A stretch of 34,407 nucleotides of DNA from Mycolicibacterium agri (GTDB taxonomy: Bacteria > Actinomycetota > Actinomycetes > Mycobacteriales > Mycobacteriaceae): NCBI RefSeq assembly GCF_002553505.1, contig NZ_PDCP01000063.1, positions 1 through 34,407 of the forward strand. The letters are read 5' to 3'. Every line of letters begins with the position of its first letter. Position 1 is the first letter of the stretch. The translations under genes were made by a program, and so were the position numbers. Below are positions 8,320 to 17,843 of this stretch, one piece after another. A model generated the notes under the pieces. That model did no database searches. It saw only the letters and a list, made by a program, of their open reading frames with translations, and was not told the origin of the DNA.

Positions 8320-8348
8320 TTGCTGTGACTGTGGTCACGTAGTACAAA
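8320..8348 (+). promoter_or_regulatory. Ms1 RNA promoter overlapped by a CRP box
   Basis: A TTGCTG -35 (8320-8325) is followed after 17 bases by a TACAAA -10 (8343-8348). Between and across them lies TGTGACTGTGGTCACG (8324-8339), with arms TGTGAC and GTCACG around TGTG. It matches the mycobacterial CRP consensus TGTGA-N6-TCACA at all but the last base. Its centre would be near -23, a position where bound CRP should block or remodel RNA polymerase rather than activate classically. Confidence 0.55.
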
Positions 8349-8354
8349 GGAAGC

Positions 8355-8660
8355 ACGGAAGCTTGGAGAGGCCAAGCTCGAGCCGGAAGAGAAGGCTCGA
8401 TCTCCCGATCCGGGCTCCCTAGCACGGCTCCCGGGCACCCACGCGGAGCCCATGCCGCGGAATAGGCAAAAGTGTTGCGGGCCTGCGTAATTGCGGAGAG
8501 CGGGCGACCACGACGACCCTTTGGGTGGGGTCGCAGTCGTAGCGCATCGCAAGGGCGCCGAGGCCAACCCACGCAACCCAATCAGCACGCTTGGTAACCG
8601 GGGTCCGTGCTAGCGGGCGGCGAGCCGATCAGATTCGGACCGTCGCCCGCTTTCAATTTG
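8355..8660 (+). ncRNA. ms1: Ms1 (MTS2823-type) RNA-polymerase-binding small RNA
   Basis: A gene-free but highly structured stretch follows the HAD gene, the position of MTS2823 in M. tuberculosis and Ms1 in M. smegmatis. Perfect stems include AGCTTGG/CCAAGCT (8360-8366 with 8372-8378), CGAGCC/GGCTCG (8379-8384 with 8394-8399) and GGGCTCC/GGAGCCC (8412-8418 with 8445-8451). With the promoter at 8320-8348 and the terminator ending near 8660, the RNA is about 305 nt, matching the 300 nt of known homologues. Ms1 resembles 6S RNA in abundance and stationary-phase expression but binds core RNA polymerase free of sigma factor. The exact ends are inferred. Confidence 0.82.
8613..8659 (+). terminator. 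Intrinsic terminator of Ms1
   Basis: GCGGGCG (8613-8619) pairs with CGCCCGC (8644-8650), with an inner CCGA/TCGG pair (8625-8628 with 8635-8638). TTTCAATTT follows at 8651-8659. The T-rich tract lies only on the plus-strand side, so it serves Ms1 and not the converging gene at 8683. Confidence 0.7.
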
Positions 8661-8682
8661 CTGGTACCTTCCTGCCGACGTG

Positions 8683-9435
8683 CTACGAGCCGCGTTTGGC
8701 GGCCGCCTCCGCAATCGAGAGTCCCTCCTTGGCACCGGCGCGCAACGCTTTGCAACTCAGCATCAGCCACGCCGTCAAACCGTCCGGTGTGCCCGATGCG
8801 AATCCGCGCGCGGCCGCTTGATAGTCGCCGGAATGACGCATCCAGAACACCTCTGGGACGCCCAGGCCATGCGGGTCCAGCCCTGCGGCGATGGTCACCA
8901 GCCGCGACACCCCACGCGCGACCAGCCCGTCGGCGGTGCCGAACGGCGCCAACGTCAGCAGCTCCCCGTGCGCGACGGCGGCCAGCACCGTGGCGGGGAT
9001 GTCCGATTTGCCCGTCACGACTTGCACCAACAGCTCCAGGCGCTGCCCGACGTCGCCCTCAATGCGCGGCCGGCCGAGCCGGTCGTCGTCAACAAGGTCC
9101 GCGGCGGCCAACGCATGCAGCCGCGCCAACGCCTGCATGGGCGCCTTCTGCCAGACGTTGACCAGGCTCGTCGCACCACCCTCCAACGCCTCCGCGACGC
9201 GCAGTGCGCCCGCCAGCAGCGGATCGGGCTCACCGCTTTCCGGCAGCTGCAGCGCGCCGCCCTCCAGCACCGCAGACGCCCGAGCCCCACGCAGCGCCGA
9301 CTCGGCGGCGGTCGCCGGCCATCCGCGCAGGTTGGCGCGGTGCCGGTGCACCTTGGCGAGCGCCTCGCGGGCCTCCTCGCCCGCCTCGGCGACCCCGGGC
9401 AGATCGACCAGCGGCGCAAGCGGATGTGACGTCAC
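8683..9435 (-). CDS. Fic-fold-like protein with degenerate active-site loop (Rv3662c orthologue)
   Basis: From the GTG at 9435 the protein has 250 residues, close to the 256 of Rv3662c. The N-terminal ARASAVLEGG segment resembles the (S/A)SxIEG motif of Fic-domain proteins. Near residue 170 comes VAHGELLTLAPFGTADGLVAR, which lines up with the Fic core (HxFx(D/E)GNGRxxR). Here the catalytic His is Ala, the acidic residue is Thr, and the GNGR part reads ADGL; only the distal Arg remains. Fic enzymes transfer AMP or other nucleotides to proteins, so this member should lack that chemistry and may be a binding pseudoenzyme. It is divergent from acs, with about 110 bases between starts; dppABCD, present here in M. 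tuberculosis, are missing. The fold call is pattern-based and moderately sure. Confidence 0.7.
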   Translation of the reverse strand: MTSHPLAPLVDLPGVAEAGEEAREALAKVHRHRANLRGWPATAAESALRGARASAVLEGGALQLPESGEPDPLLAGALRVAEALEGGATSLVNVWQKAPMQALARLHALAAADLVDDDRLGRPRIEGDVGQRLELLVQVVTGKSDIPATVLAAVAHGELLTLAPFGTADGLVARGVSRLVTIAAGLDPHGLGVPEVFWMRHSGDYQAAARGFASGTPDGLTAWLMLSCKALRAGAKEGLSIAEAAAKRGS

Positions 9436-9524
9436 GCGCAGACACGCTATCCACTTCGCCCGAGAACAGCACACACGCGGCACCGACGACCCGCCGCACA
9501 GGCGATGACCACGCCATTGACGGC

Positions 9525-9540
9525 AGTGACTACCCTCACA
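9525..9540 (+). promoter_or_regulatory. CRP box overlapping the acs -10 element
   Basis: AGTGACTACCCTCACA matches TGTGA-N6-TCACA at nine of ten defined positions. The -10 hexamer TACCCT (9531-9536) lies inside it, and the acs ATG follows seven bases later at 9544. Binding here would occlude the promoter, suggesting CRP repression. Confidence 0.5.
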
Positions 9541-9543
9541 GAT

Positions 9544-11508
<1,965 letters not shown>

Positions 11509-11522
11509 CGACCCAGGCCGGC

Positions 11523-12248
11523 TTACACCGCCGGCGTCGACCCGACCGGAACGAAGCCGCTCCCGGGCCTGTCCTTGGCGACGATGTCGGCCAGCACCGC
11601 GTTGATCGACATGGCGACGGCCGGGGTGTGCAGCGGGATGTATTTGATGATGCACGTCGGAAGGTCTTCGGCGAACGCGCCGTGGATCATGCCGACCAGT
11701 CTGTTGTTGACGGTGACCGGGGCGCCGGAATCGCCGGGCTGACCGCACACCTGGCTGACGATGGTGCCGGGGTCCTCCCCCGGGCCCCACACCACGCCGC
11801 AGGAGTAGCCGGTGGTCCGGCCGAGCTTGCAGGCAATGTCGCCGGTCACCGGATCGGGTCCGATGCCGTCGATCAGGAAGTTGCCGAAGTTGTTGACCGG
11901 CGTGACCTTCTGCGGGTCGAACTGGATCACCGCGTAGTCGAGCGCGTCATTGCCGGCAACCATGACGCCCAGCACGCCGTTTTGCTCGGCGCCCTCCGCG
12001 GCGACCTGGGCGCCCGGGCCGCCGCAGTGCGCCGACGTGAATCCGACGAGGTTGCCGCGGTTGTCGTTGCCGATCGCGGTCAGCGTGCACAGCGTCTCGC
12101 CGTTGACGACGAGCCCTGCACCGCCGCCCAGCGGGACCGGTTCAGCGGCACGGGCCCTCGGCGCCGTCGCCTGCGTCGACCCCAGGAATGCGGCCAGCGC
12201 GACGATCGCGGCCGACAAGCGAAGAAGCCAGCGGTGCCTGGTCCTCAA
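11523..12248 (-). CDS. Secreted trypsin-like serine protease (Rv3668c orthologue)
   Basis: The 241-residue protein begins with a signal peptide: a basic start, a hydrophobic stretch at 9-22 and a likely AxA cleavage near 33-35. The mature domain is a compact chymotrypsin-fold (S1) protease with His74 (TSAHC), Asp104 (NDALDYAV) and Ser174 (QPGDSGAPV). Four cysteines can form two disulfides. Such S1E-like proteases in actinobacteria act outside the membrane, in cell-wall space or medium; the substrate is unknown. It converges with acs, leaving only 14 bases between stops. Confidence 0.88.
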   Translation of the reverse strand: MRTRHRWLLRLSAAIVALAAFLGSTQATAPRARAAEPVPLGGGAGLVVNGETLCTLTAIGNDNRGNLVGFTSAHCGGPGAQVAAEGAEQNGVLGVMVAGNDALDYAVIQFDPQKVTPVNNFGNFLIDGIGPDPVTGDIACKLGRTTGYSCGVVWGPGEDPGTIVSQVCGQPGDSGAPVTVNNRLVGMIHGAFAEDLPTCIIKYIPLHTPAVAMSINAVLADIVAKDRPGSGFVPVGSTPAV

Positions 12249-12409
12249 TGCCCATCCCCCATCAACGTCCCGACCCGCCTCTCAAACGGCGACGGTCAGT
12301 GTATCGCTGCGCCGGGATCGTTTACCTCGTCGCCACGTGGCAACATGATCGAGTGTCTTGAAACGTCGGAACCACTCGGCCGACGACAGCGACAACGGGA
12401 GGACCATCC

Positions 12410-12934
12410 GTGAGCAGTAGCGACCGGAAGAACGGCGTGCCGACCACCGTCACCTCGATACCGCTGGTCGATCCGCATGCCCCCAAGCCCGACCCGTCGA
12501 TCGGAGAACTGGTCAAGGACGCGACCGCCCAGGTCTCGACGCTGGTACGCGCCGAGGTGGAACTGGCCCGCGCGGAGATCACCCGCGACGTCAAGAAAGG
12601 CCTGACCGGCAGCGTCTTCTTCATCTCCGCGCTCGTCGTGCTCTTCTATTCGACGTTCTTTTTCTTTTTCTTCCTCGCCGAACTGCTCGACATGTGGGTA
12701 TGGCGGTGGGTCGCGTTCCTGATCGTGTTCGGCATCATGGTCGTCGTCACCGCGATCCTGGCGCTGTTCGGTTATCTCAAGGTCCGGCGTATCCGCGGCC
12801 CGCGGAAGACCATCGAGTCGGTGCGAGAGATCCCCGATGCGCTGACTCCCGGCCACGACAAGGCCAAGGCGGTGAGCGCGGGCAGCGACGGGAAGGCGGC
12901 GACCGGGCCGACCGCGGATCCGTCCGGCTGGTAA
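12410..12934 (+). CDS. Phage-holin-family (DUF1469) membrane protein (Rv3669 orthologue)
   Basis: The 174-residue protein starts at the GTG at 12410 after GGGAGG. An N-terminal amphipathic helix rich in Glu and Arg (ELVKDATAQVSTLVRAEVEL) precedes two long hydrophobic hairpin segments (about 66-90 and 96-122). A basic and disordered tail follows. This is the Actinobacteriophage-holin-superfamily-III/DUF1469 pattern; chromosomal members are conserved membrane proteins without proven lytic activity. The stop codon overlaps the ephE start by one base (TAATG), so both are translated from one message. Confidence 0.85.
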   Translation: MSSSDRKNGVPTTVTSIPLVDPHAPKPDPSIGELVKDATAQVSTLVRAEVELARAEITRDVKKGLTGSVFFISALVVLFYSTFFFFFFLAELLDMWVWRWVAFLIVFGIMVVVTAILALFGYLKVRRIRGPRKTIESVREIPDALTPGHDKAKAVSAGSDGKAATGPTADPSGW

Positions 12935-13881
12935 TGGCCCCACCCGATCCGTCGGTCGTCCGCATCGACGGTCCGTGGCGTCATCTGGAGGTGCACGCCA
13001 ACGGCATTCGCTTCCATGTCGTGGAAGCCAAGGCCAACCCCGACGACATCGAGGCGCCCCTCATCGAGCGGCCGCTGGTGATCCTGCTGCACGGGTTCGG
13101 CTCGTTCTGGTACTCGTGGCGCCATCAACTGCGGGGTCTGCGGAAATACCGCGTCGTGGCCGTGGATCTGCGCGGCTACGGCGGCAGCGACAAACCGCCG
13201 CGCGGCTACGACGGGTGGACGCTGGCCGGTGACACGGCGGGTTTGGTGCGCGCGCTCGGGCATCGATCAGCGACCCTGGTCGGGCACGCCGATGGCGGCC
13301 TGGTCTGTTGGGCGACGTCGGTGCTGCACCCGCGGATGGTCGGCGCGATCGCGGTCATCAGTTCGCCGCATCCCGCGGCGCTGCGTTCGTCGGCTCTGCG
13401 CCGCCGCGACCAGGGGTTGGCGCTGCTGCCGTGGATGCTGCGCTACCAGGTTCCGATGTGGCCCGAGCGGGCCTTGACCCGCCGCGACGGCCAGGCGGTG
13501 GAACGGCTGGTGCGCAGCCGCGCCGGCGAGAAGTGGGTTGACTCCGAGGATTTCACGCAGACCGTCGCGCACATGCGCCGCGCCATCCAGATCCCGTCGG
13601 CGGCGCACTCGGCACTGGAGTATCAGCGCTGGGCCGTGCGCAGCCAGCTGCGCAGTGAGGGCCGCCGCTTTATGCGTTCGATGAAACGCGAACTGGCCGT
13701 GCCGATGCTGCACATCCGCGGAGACCGCGACCCGTATGTGCTCGCCGACCCCGTGCAGCGCACACAGCGCTACGCGCCGCACGGCCGCTATGTAACCGTC
13801 GCAGGCGCAGGGCATTTCGTCCACGAAGAGGAACCTGACGCCGTCAACGACGAACTGATGCGCTTCCTCGGCCAGCTGTGA
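12934..13881 (+). CDS. ephE: Epoxide-hydrolase-type alpha/beta hydrolase EphE
   Basis: The 315-residue protein starts at the ATG within TAATG, coupled to the preceding membrane-protein gene. Features of the alpha/beta-hydrolase fold are clear: oxyanion-hole HGFGSFWYSW (about 51-60), the nucleophile elbow VGHADGG with Asp in place of Ser (as in epoxide hydrolases), the acid in RGDRDPYV and the final His in GAGHFVHEEE. Epoxide hydrolases open epoxides to diols via an ester on the Asp. The physiological substrate is not known; in mycobacteria detoxification or lipid modification is assumed. The orthologue is Rv3670 (327 residues). It converges with marP, six bases apart. Confidence 0.88.
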   Translation: MAPPDPSVVRIDGPWRHLEVHANGIRFHVVEAKANPDDIEAPLIERPLVILLHGFGSFWYSWRHQLRGLRKYRVVAVDLRGYGGSDKPPRGYDGWTLAGDTAGLVRALGHRSATLVGHADGGLVCWATSVLHPRMVGAIAVISSPHPAALRSSALRRRDQGLALLPWMLRYQVPMWPERALTRRDGQAVERLVRSRAGEKWVDSEDFTQTVAHMRRAIQIPSAAHSALEYQRWAVRSQLRSEGRRFMRSMKRELAVPMLHIRGDRDPYVLADPVQRTQRYAPHGRYVTVAGAGHFVHEEEPDAVNDELMRFLGQL

Positions 13882-13887
13882 CGGAGG

Positions 13888-15078
13888 TCAGCTGCTGACG
13901 CAGGCCCCCGTCACCACGGGTGTGCTGTTGTTGATCTTGCCGAACTGGTGGCCGATCTCCCGCGTCGTCAACACGAAACCGGTCTCGGCGTCGTCGACCG
14001 CGGCGCCGAACACCACGCCGAGCACCTGACCCTGCGGGTCGATCATCGGGCCACCCGAATTACCCTGGCGCACAGTGCCTCTGATCGTGTACACCTCGCG
14101 GTCGACGGTCTTCGTCTTGTAGATGTCGGGGCCCTTCAGCTCGATCGTCTCGCGCACCCGGGCGGGCGTGGCCTGGAACTGTCCGCCGCCGGGATAGCCG
14201 AGCACCAACGCGTCGGTGCCGCTCTTGGCGGGCTCCTGCGCGAACTGCAGCGGCGCCGACGGCAGGTTCGGCACATCGAGAATGGAGATGTCGGCGTCCG
14301 GGTCGTAGGACACCACCGTAGCGTCGTAGGTCTGACCGTCGACCTCGACCGTGACCGTCTCGGCTCCCGCGACGACGTGCGCATTCGACATCACCCGGTT
14401 GGGTGCGACGACGAATCCGGTTCCCTCCAGCACCTTTTGACATCCCGGCGCCACGCCTCGGATCTTGGCGATGCTCGGGCGCACGGCCGCCACCACCGGA
14501 TCGTTGACCAGGGCTGCGTCGGGTGCGTCGACGTTGGCGATGGGCGTCCGGCCGAACGGCTGCAGCACATCTGGCAGACCCGACGTGTCCAGCAGAGCCT
14601 TCAGCCGGTTCGGCACGGCCTTGAGCCACGGCGGGGCGACCTCGTCGACCTGGCTGAGCACCTTCGAACCACGCACTGCCGCAGCCAGATTCGGCTGGTT
14701 CGTCGACGTGAGCGGCGTCGCGAGCAGGTAGGCCACCACCGCGACAGCCATCACCATCACCCCGACGCCGATCACCGAATCAACCAGCCTCAGCCCGCGG
14801 TTGCGGATCGCACCGCGCACCGCGCGGCCCAGCACGACACCAGCGATCTCGCCTATCACCACGAGGCCGAGGATGAGAAACAGCGTGATGAACAGTTGGG
14901 TGCGGGTGCCGGTGACGTGAGTGACGAGGTGAGGCGCCAGCAGCACACCGGCCACCGCGCCGAGCACGACGCCGACGAAGGACAGCAGCGAGCCCAGTGC
15001 GCCTGACCGCCAGCCCGAGATGGCCGCGATGAACGCGACCGAGAGGACGGCCAGGTCGAGCCACTCGGACGATGTCAT
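13888..15078 (-). CDS. marP: Membrane-anchored periplasmic serine protease MarP
   Basis: The 396-residue protein has four N-terminal membrane segments (about 5-25, 30-52, 61-85, 101-121) of the CvpA/colicin-V type. A linker and a periplasmic chymotrypsin-like protease follow. His234, Asp263 and Ser341 (RQGNSGGP) form the triad. Cys213 and Cys393 correspond to the disulfide that stabilises the M. tuberculosis enzyme. MarP (Rv3671c) is needed to keep cytoplasmic pH in acid, cleaving the peptidoglycan hydrolase RipA. All key residues are intact. The start overlaps the Nudix gene by four bases (ATGA); the minus-strand operon is Rv3674c-Rv3671c in order. Confidence 0.95.
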   Translation of the reverse strand: MTSSEWLDLAVLSVAFIAAISGWRSGALGSLLSFVGVVLGAVAGVLLAPHLVTHVTGTRTQLFITLFLILGLVVIGEIAGVVLGRAVRGAIRNRGLRLVDSVIGVGVMVMAVAVVAYLLATPLTSTNQPNLAAAVRGSKVLSQVDEVAPPWLKAVPNRLKALLDTSGLPDVLQPFGRTPIANVDAPDAALVNDPVVAAVRPSIAKIRGVAPGCQKVLEGTGFVVAPNRVMSNAHVVAGAETVTVEVDGQTYDATVVSYDPDADISILDVPNLPSAPLQFAQEPAKSGTDALVLGYPGGGQFQATPARVRETIELKGPDIYKTKTVDREVYTIRGTVRQGNSGGPMIDPQGQVLGVVFGAAVDDAETGFVLTTREIGHQFGKINNSTPVVTGACVSS

Positions 15079-15857
15079 AGATGTGCCTCCCCGTCGGTGA
15101 CATCATGACCGACGAGGGCCATTGCTTCGTCCAACTCGCGCACATCTTCGGTGTTCCACGGCTTCGCCCAGCCCGCAACGTCGAGCATCGCGGAGATGAC
15201 CTGGCCGGTGAAGCCCCACACCAACATCTGGTTGAGCAGGAACGCGGGCCCGGCGAGGCGGCGGGTGTTCTCCTTGCGGTACACCATCAGTCGGTTCTCG
15301 GGGTTGATGAATGCCCGCACCGGCACACGCGCCACGAGGGCGGTTTCGGATTCGTCGACGACGCTGACGGGCCCGGGGTCGGGTGAATACGCCAGCACCG
15401 GCACCACGTGGAATCCCGACGGGGGGATGAACATCTTCTCCATCGTCGCCAGCGGGCGAAGGCGACCGGTGTCGATGCCGGTCTCCTCCTGCGCTTCGCG
15501 CAGCGCGGTGTGGATCGGGCCCCGATCGCCGGGATCGGCGGCGCCGCCGGGAAATGCGGCCTGCCCCGCGTGGTGGCGCAGCGTCGACGCCCGCACCGTC
15601 ACCAACAGATCGGCGTCGTCAGGCAGGCCGCCCGAGGCCGAGTCCGGCGGGCCGGAGAACAGCACGAGCACCGCGGCGTCGCGTCCGCCACCTGTCACCG
15701 CGGCCGTGGCGTTGGCGGCGGTCAGCAGCGCGAGCATCTCAGCGGGCACCCGGCGCCGATAGGCGCGCTTGACCGCGTGGGCGTTGTCGACGAGCGGTTT
15801 GAGCCAGCCCGGCGCAGCGTCGGGAGTCAGCTCACTCCGTTCGCTGTCCGAACTCAC
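15075..15857 (-). CDS. Nudix hydrolase, CoA-pyrophosphatase type (Rv3672c orthologue)
   Basis: The 260-residue protein carries a Nudix signature (GGAADPGDRG...REAQEETGI). As in CoA pyrophosphatases the first acidic position is Asp rather than Glu. The upstream LLVTVRASTLRHHAGQAAFP fits the CoA-Nudix family, which hydrolyses CoA or its derivatives to phosphopantetheine and 3',5'-ADP. The substrate is inferred by family only. Four-base overlaps on both sides, with the thioredoxin-like gene and marP, show tight translational coupling, although no metabolic link to MarP is obvious. Confidence 0.88.
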   Translation of the reverse strand: MSSDSERSELTPDAAPGWLKPLVDNAHAVKRAYRRRVPAEMLALLTAANATAAVTGGGRDAAVLVLFSGPPDSASGGLPDDADLLVTVRASTLRHHAGQAAFPGGAADPGDRGPIHTALREAQEETGIDTGRLRPLATMEKMFIPPSGFHVVPVLAYSPDPGPVSVVDESETALVARVPVRAFINPENRLMVYRKENTRRLAGPAFLLNQMLVWGFTGQVISAMLDVAGWAKPWNTEDVRELDEAMALVGHDVTDGEAHL

Positions 15858-16498
15858 CGGGGTACTCCTATCTCGGCATCTACGGCGGCTGCGATCTCGT
15901 CGGCGCTGGCGAACGAACGCGGCAGGATCTTCGAAACGCTACCGTCCCGACGCAGCACCACGGTCGCTGGCATCACGTTGGGCACCTGCAGTGCGGCGGC
16001 GATCAGACGCCTGCCGTCCTGCAGCGTCGGGAGATGAACCCCCAGTTCAGCCAGCCGCAGCAGTGCCGCAGTTTCATTCTCGTCCTGGTGCACCGTGACG
16101 ACCGTGGCGGCGGGGCCGACACGCCGCTGGTACTCGGCCATAGCGGGCAGTTCCTCGGCGCAGGGGGCACACCAGTACGCCCACAGGTTCAGCACGACCG
16201 CGCGGCCGGCCAGCGCCCGTGCCACGTCGACCTCGGAGCCGTCGCCCGCACACTCGACGGTGATGCCGACCAGCTTCGGCGGCCCCTCGCCCTGCCCGTC
16301 TGCGGGGCACGGCGCGAGTGCAGCGCGCGCCCGCGGTTCGGCGAGCGCTTCGGCAGTGTCGGCGTCCCGGTGTTCACGGGCCTGCGCCTGCCGCGGCGGG
16401 CCGGCCGTCTCGTCAGAGTCCAACTGCCGCCACAGGGCGACGCCGAGGGCGACGACGACGGCCATGACCACCACGGTCCAGCGCGTGGATGTGCGCAT
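15854..16498 (-). CDS. Membrane-anchored TlpA/thioredoxin-like protein (Rv3673c orthologue)
   Basis: The 214-residue protein has one N-terminal hydrophobic segment (about 8-22), placing the rest outside the membrane. After a charged linker comes a thioredoxin fold with the redox motif W109-C-A-P-C113. An extra Cys64/Cys83 pair lies before it, and an MPATVVLRRDG segment holds the cis-proline region. TlpA/ResA-like proteins reduce disulfides in exported proteins or cytochrome c precursors. Its neighbour MarP depends on a disulfide, so a role in thiol control of periplasmic proteins is plausible but unproven. Confidence 0.85.
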   Translation of the reverse strand: MRTSTRWTVVVMAVVVALGVALWRQLDSDETAGPPRQAQAREHRDADTAEALAEPRARAALAPCPADGQGEGPPKLVGITVECAGDGSEVDVARALAGRAVVLNLWAYWCAPCAEELPAMAEYQRRVGPAATVVTVHQDENETAALLRLAELGVHLPTLQDGRRLIAAALQVPNVMPATVVLRRDGSVSKILPRSFASADEIAAAVDAEIGVPR

Positions 16499-16510
16499 CG
16501 TGCGGATTAA

Positions 16511-17308
16511 TTAGAGGCCGGCCAGCGCCAGCAGGTGTTCGGTCTCGGGACCTTTGACCAGCTTTGCGGCGACGAGCGGGTCGGTCGGCCCGAGGCCGAA
16601 CGACGGGCAGTCCTTGGCCAGTATGCACACCCCGCAGGCGGGTTTACGGGCGTGGCAGACGCGGCGGCCGTGGAAGATCACCCGGTGGCTGAGATCGGTC
16701 CACTCTTTGCGCTCGATCAGCTCGCCGACGGCGTGCTCGACCTTGACCGGGTCCTCCTCCTGGGTCCACCGCCACCGCCGCACCAGCCTGCCGAAGTGGG
16801 TGTCGACGGTAATGCCGGGGATGCCGAAGGCGTTGCCGAGGATGACATTGGCGGTCTTGCGGCCGACGCCGGGCAGCGTGACGAGTTCTTCCATGGTCTT
16901 CGGCACCTCGCCGTCGAACCGCTCGACCAGCTCCTGACCCAGCCGGATCAGGGCATTCGCCTTGTTGCGGTAGAACCCCGTCGGCCGGATCAGCTCCTCG
17001 AGCTCGGCGCGGTTGGCCTCCGCGTAGTCCTTGGCGGTGCGGTACTTCTTGAACAACGCGGGGGTGGTCAGGTTGACGCGCTTGTCGGTGCTCTGGGCCG
17101 ACAGGATGGTGGCGACGGTCAACTCCAGCGGATTGGTGAAATCCAACTCGCAGTACACATGCGGAAATGCTTGGGCCAGAAGACGATTCATCCGACGCGC
17201 GCGTCTTTTCAGCGCGGTCGGGGTTTCCGAGTCCCATTTGCGCGCAGCGGCGCGCCGGACCGGTTTTGCCGCCACCGGCTTGCCGGCCGAAGACTCACCT
17301 ACAGTCAC
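16511..17308 (-). CDS. nth: Endonuclease III (DNA glycosylase/AP lyase)
   Basis: The 265-residue enzyme removes oxidised pyrimidines and nicks the abasic site in base-excision repair. The helix-hairpin-helix reads LPGVGRKTANV with catalytic Lys151; Asp169 (VDTHFGR) is the second catalytic residue. Four cysteines (218, 225, 228, 234) form the C-x6-C-x2-C-x5-C cluster for the 4Fe-4S centre. Compared with E. coli it has about 25 extra basic residues at the N terminus, common in mycobacteria. The GTG at 17308 is used; a shorter start inside this extension is possible. It is the first gene of the minus-strand nth-to-marP operon. Confidence 0.95.
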   Translation of the reverse strand: MTVGESSAGKPVAAKPVRRAAARKWDSETPTALKRRARRMNRLLAQAFPHVYCELDFTNPLELTVATILSAQSTDKRVNLTTPALFKKYRTAKDYAEANRAELEELIRPTGFYRNKANALIRLGQELVERFDGEVPKTMEELVTLPGVGRKTANVILGNAFGIPGITVDTHFGRLVRRWRWTQEEDPVKVEHAVGELIERKEWTDLSHRVIFHGRRVCHARKPACGVCILAKDCPSFGLGPTDPLVAAKLVKGPETEHLLALAGL

Positions 17309-17403
17309 GGCTGCCAGCGTACTGAGAGCGCCGACAATGGGTACTGCGGACCGGTGACCATTCGTGATCCCACCGAGACCTTCGGCGTGTTTACTACCTG
17401 CTT

Positions 17404-17745
17404 GTGTCGTGGTTGCTCGTGGCCTTCATTCCCGGGTTGCTGATGCTGGCAACTTTCGGGCTCGAGCGGCTCGAATCGGGCCTCACCCGCGACACCGTAT
17501 CCGCCTCCGATGTGGCTGAATTCCTCGAACACGCGCACGCCGACGACGTCCTTACGCTGGCGCAAGAAGGTATGCCGAAGGCGCTCAACGGCATGCAACG
17601 CCGTTTGCAGCAAGGGGTTTGCGAACTGCAGAGCGCGCCGCCCTACATCATCGAAGACGATTGGCCGAATTTGCCGACGCCGCTATATCTCGACAACCGA
17701 GGGAATACTGAATTTCGGCAGTACAGGCACGCCAATCGTGTGTAG
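17404..17745 (+). CDS. Small membrane-anchored protein upstream of crp (Rv3675-like)
   Basis: The 113-residue protein begins with one hydrophobic segment (about 3-20), followed by FGLERLESGLTRD and an acidic, mostly helical domain without a recognised fold. The GTG at 17404 has no ribosome binding site; a weak TACTAC six bases upstream could support a leaderless start. It matches Rv3675 by position and N-terminal sequence. It ends about 100 bases before crp, in the same direction. The function is unknown. Confidence 0.7.
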   Translation: MSWLLVAFIPGLLMLATFGLERLESGLTRDTVSASDVAEFLEHAHADDVLTLAQEGMPKALNGMQRRLQQGVCELQSAPPYIIEDDWPNLPTPLYLDNRGNTEFRQYRHANRV

Positions 17746-17758
17746 CGTGGCTACGCAC
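17738..17758 (+). promoter_or_regulatory. Inverted repeat over the crp promoter, candidate autoregulatory operator
   Basis: GTGTGTAGC (17738-17746) and GCTACGCAC (17750-17758) pair with one mismatch around a GTG spacer. A TAGACT -10 lies at 17773-17778, so the palindrome covers the expected -35 region of crp. It only partly resembles the CRP consensus, so the binding protein is uncertain. Confidence 0.4.
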
Positions 17759-17772
17759 AAATAGCGAGCCTC

Positions 17773-17778
17773 TAGACT
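17773..17778 (+). promoter_or_regulatory. Candidate -10 box for crp
   Basis: TAGACT fits the mycobacterial TANNNT -10. It implies a transcription start near 17785 and a leader of about 60 bases before the GTG at 17844, which has a GAGGGG ribosome binding site. Confidence 0.45.
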
Positions 17779-17843
17779 GATCACGCAAACCGGTTAGAGG
17801 TCGGCGTGCGCATGTCATAACCCAACAGCTTAAGAGGGGCAAC

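Noticed and set aside
13948..15006. Plus-strand 352-codon frame opposite marP
   Set aside because: Translation is His/Arg/Asp-rich without fold; marP on the other strand has every catalytic residue.
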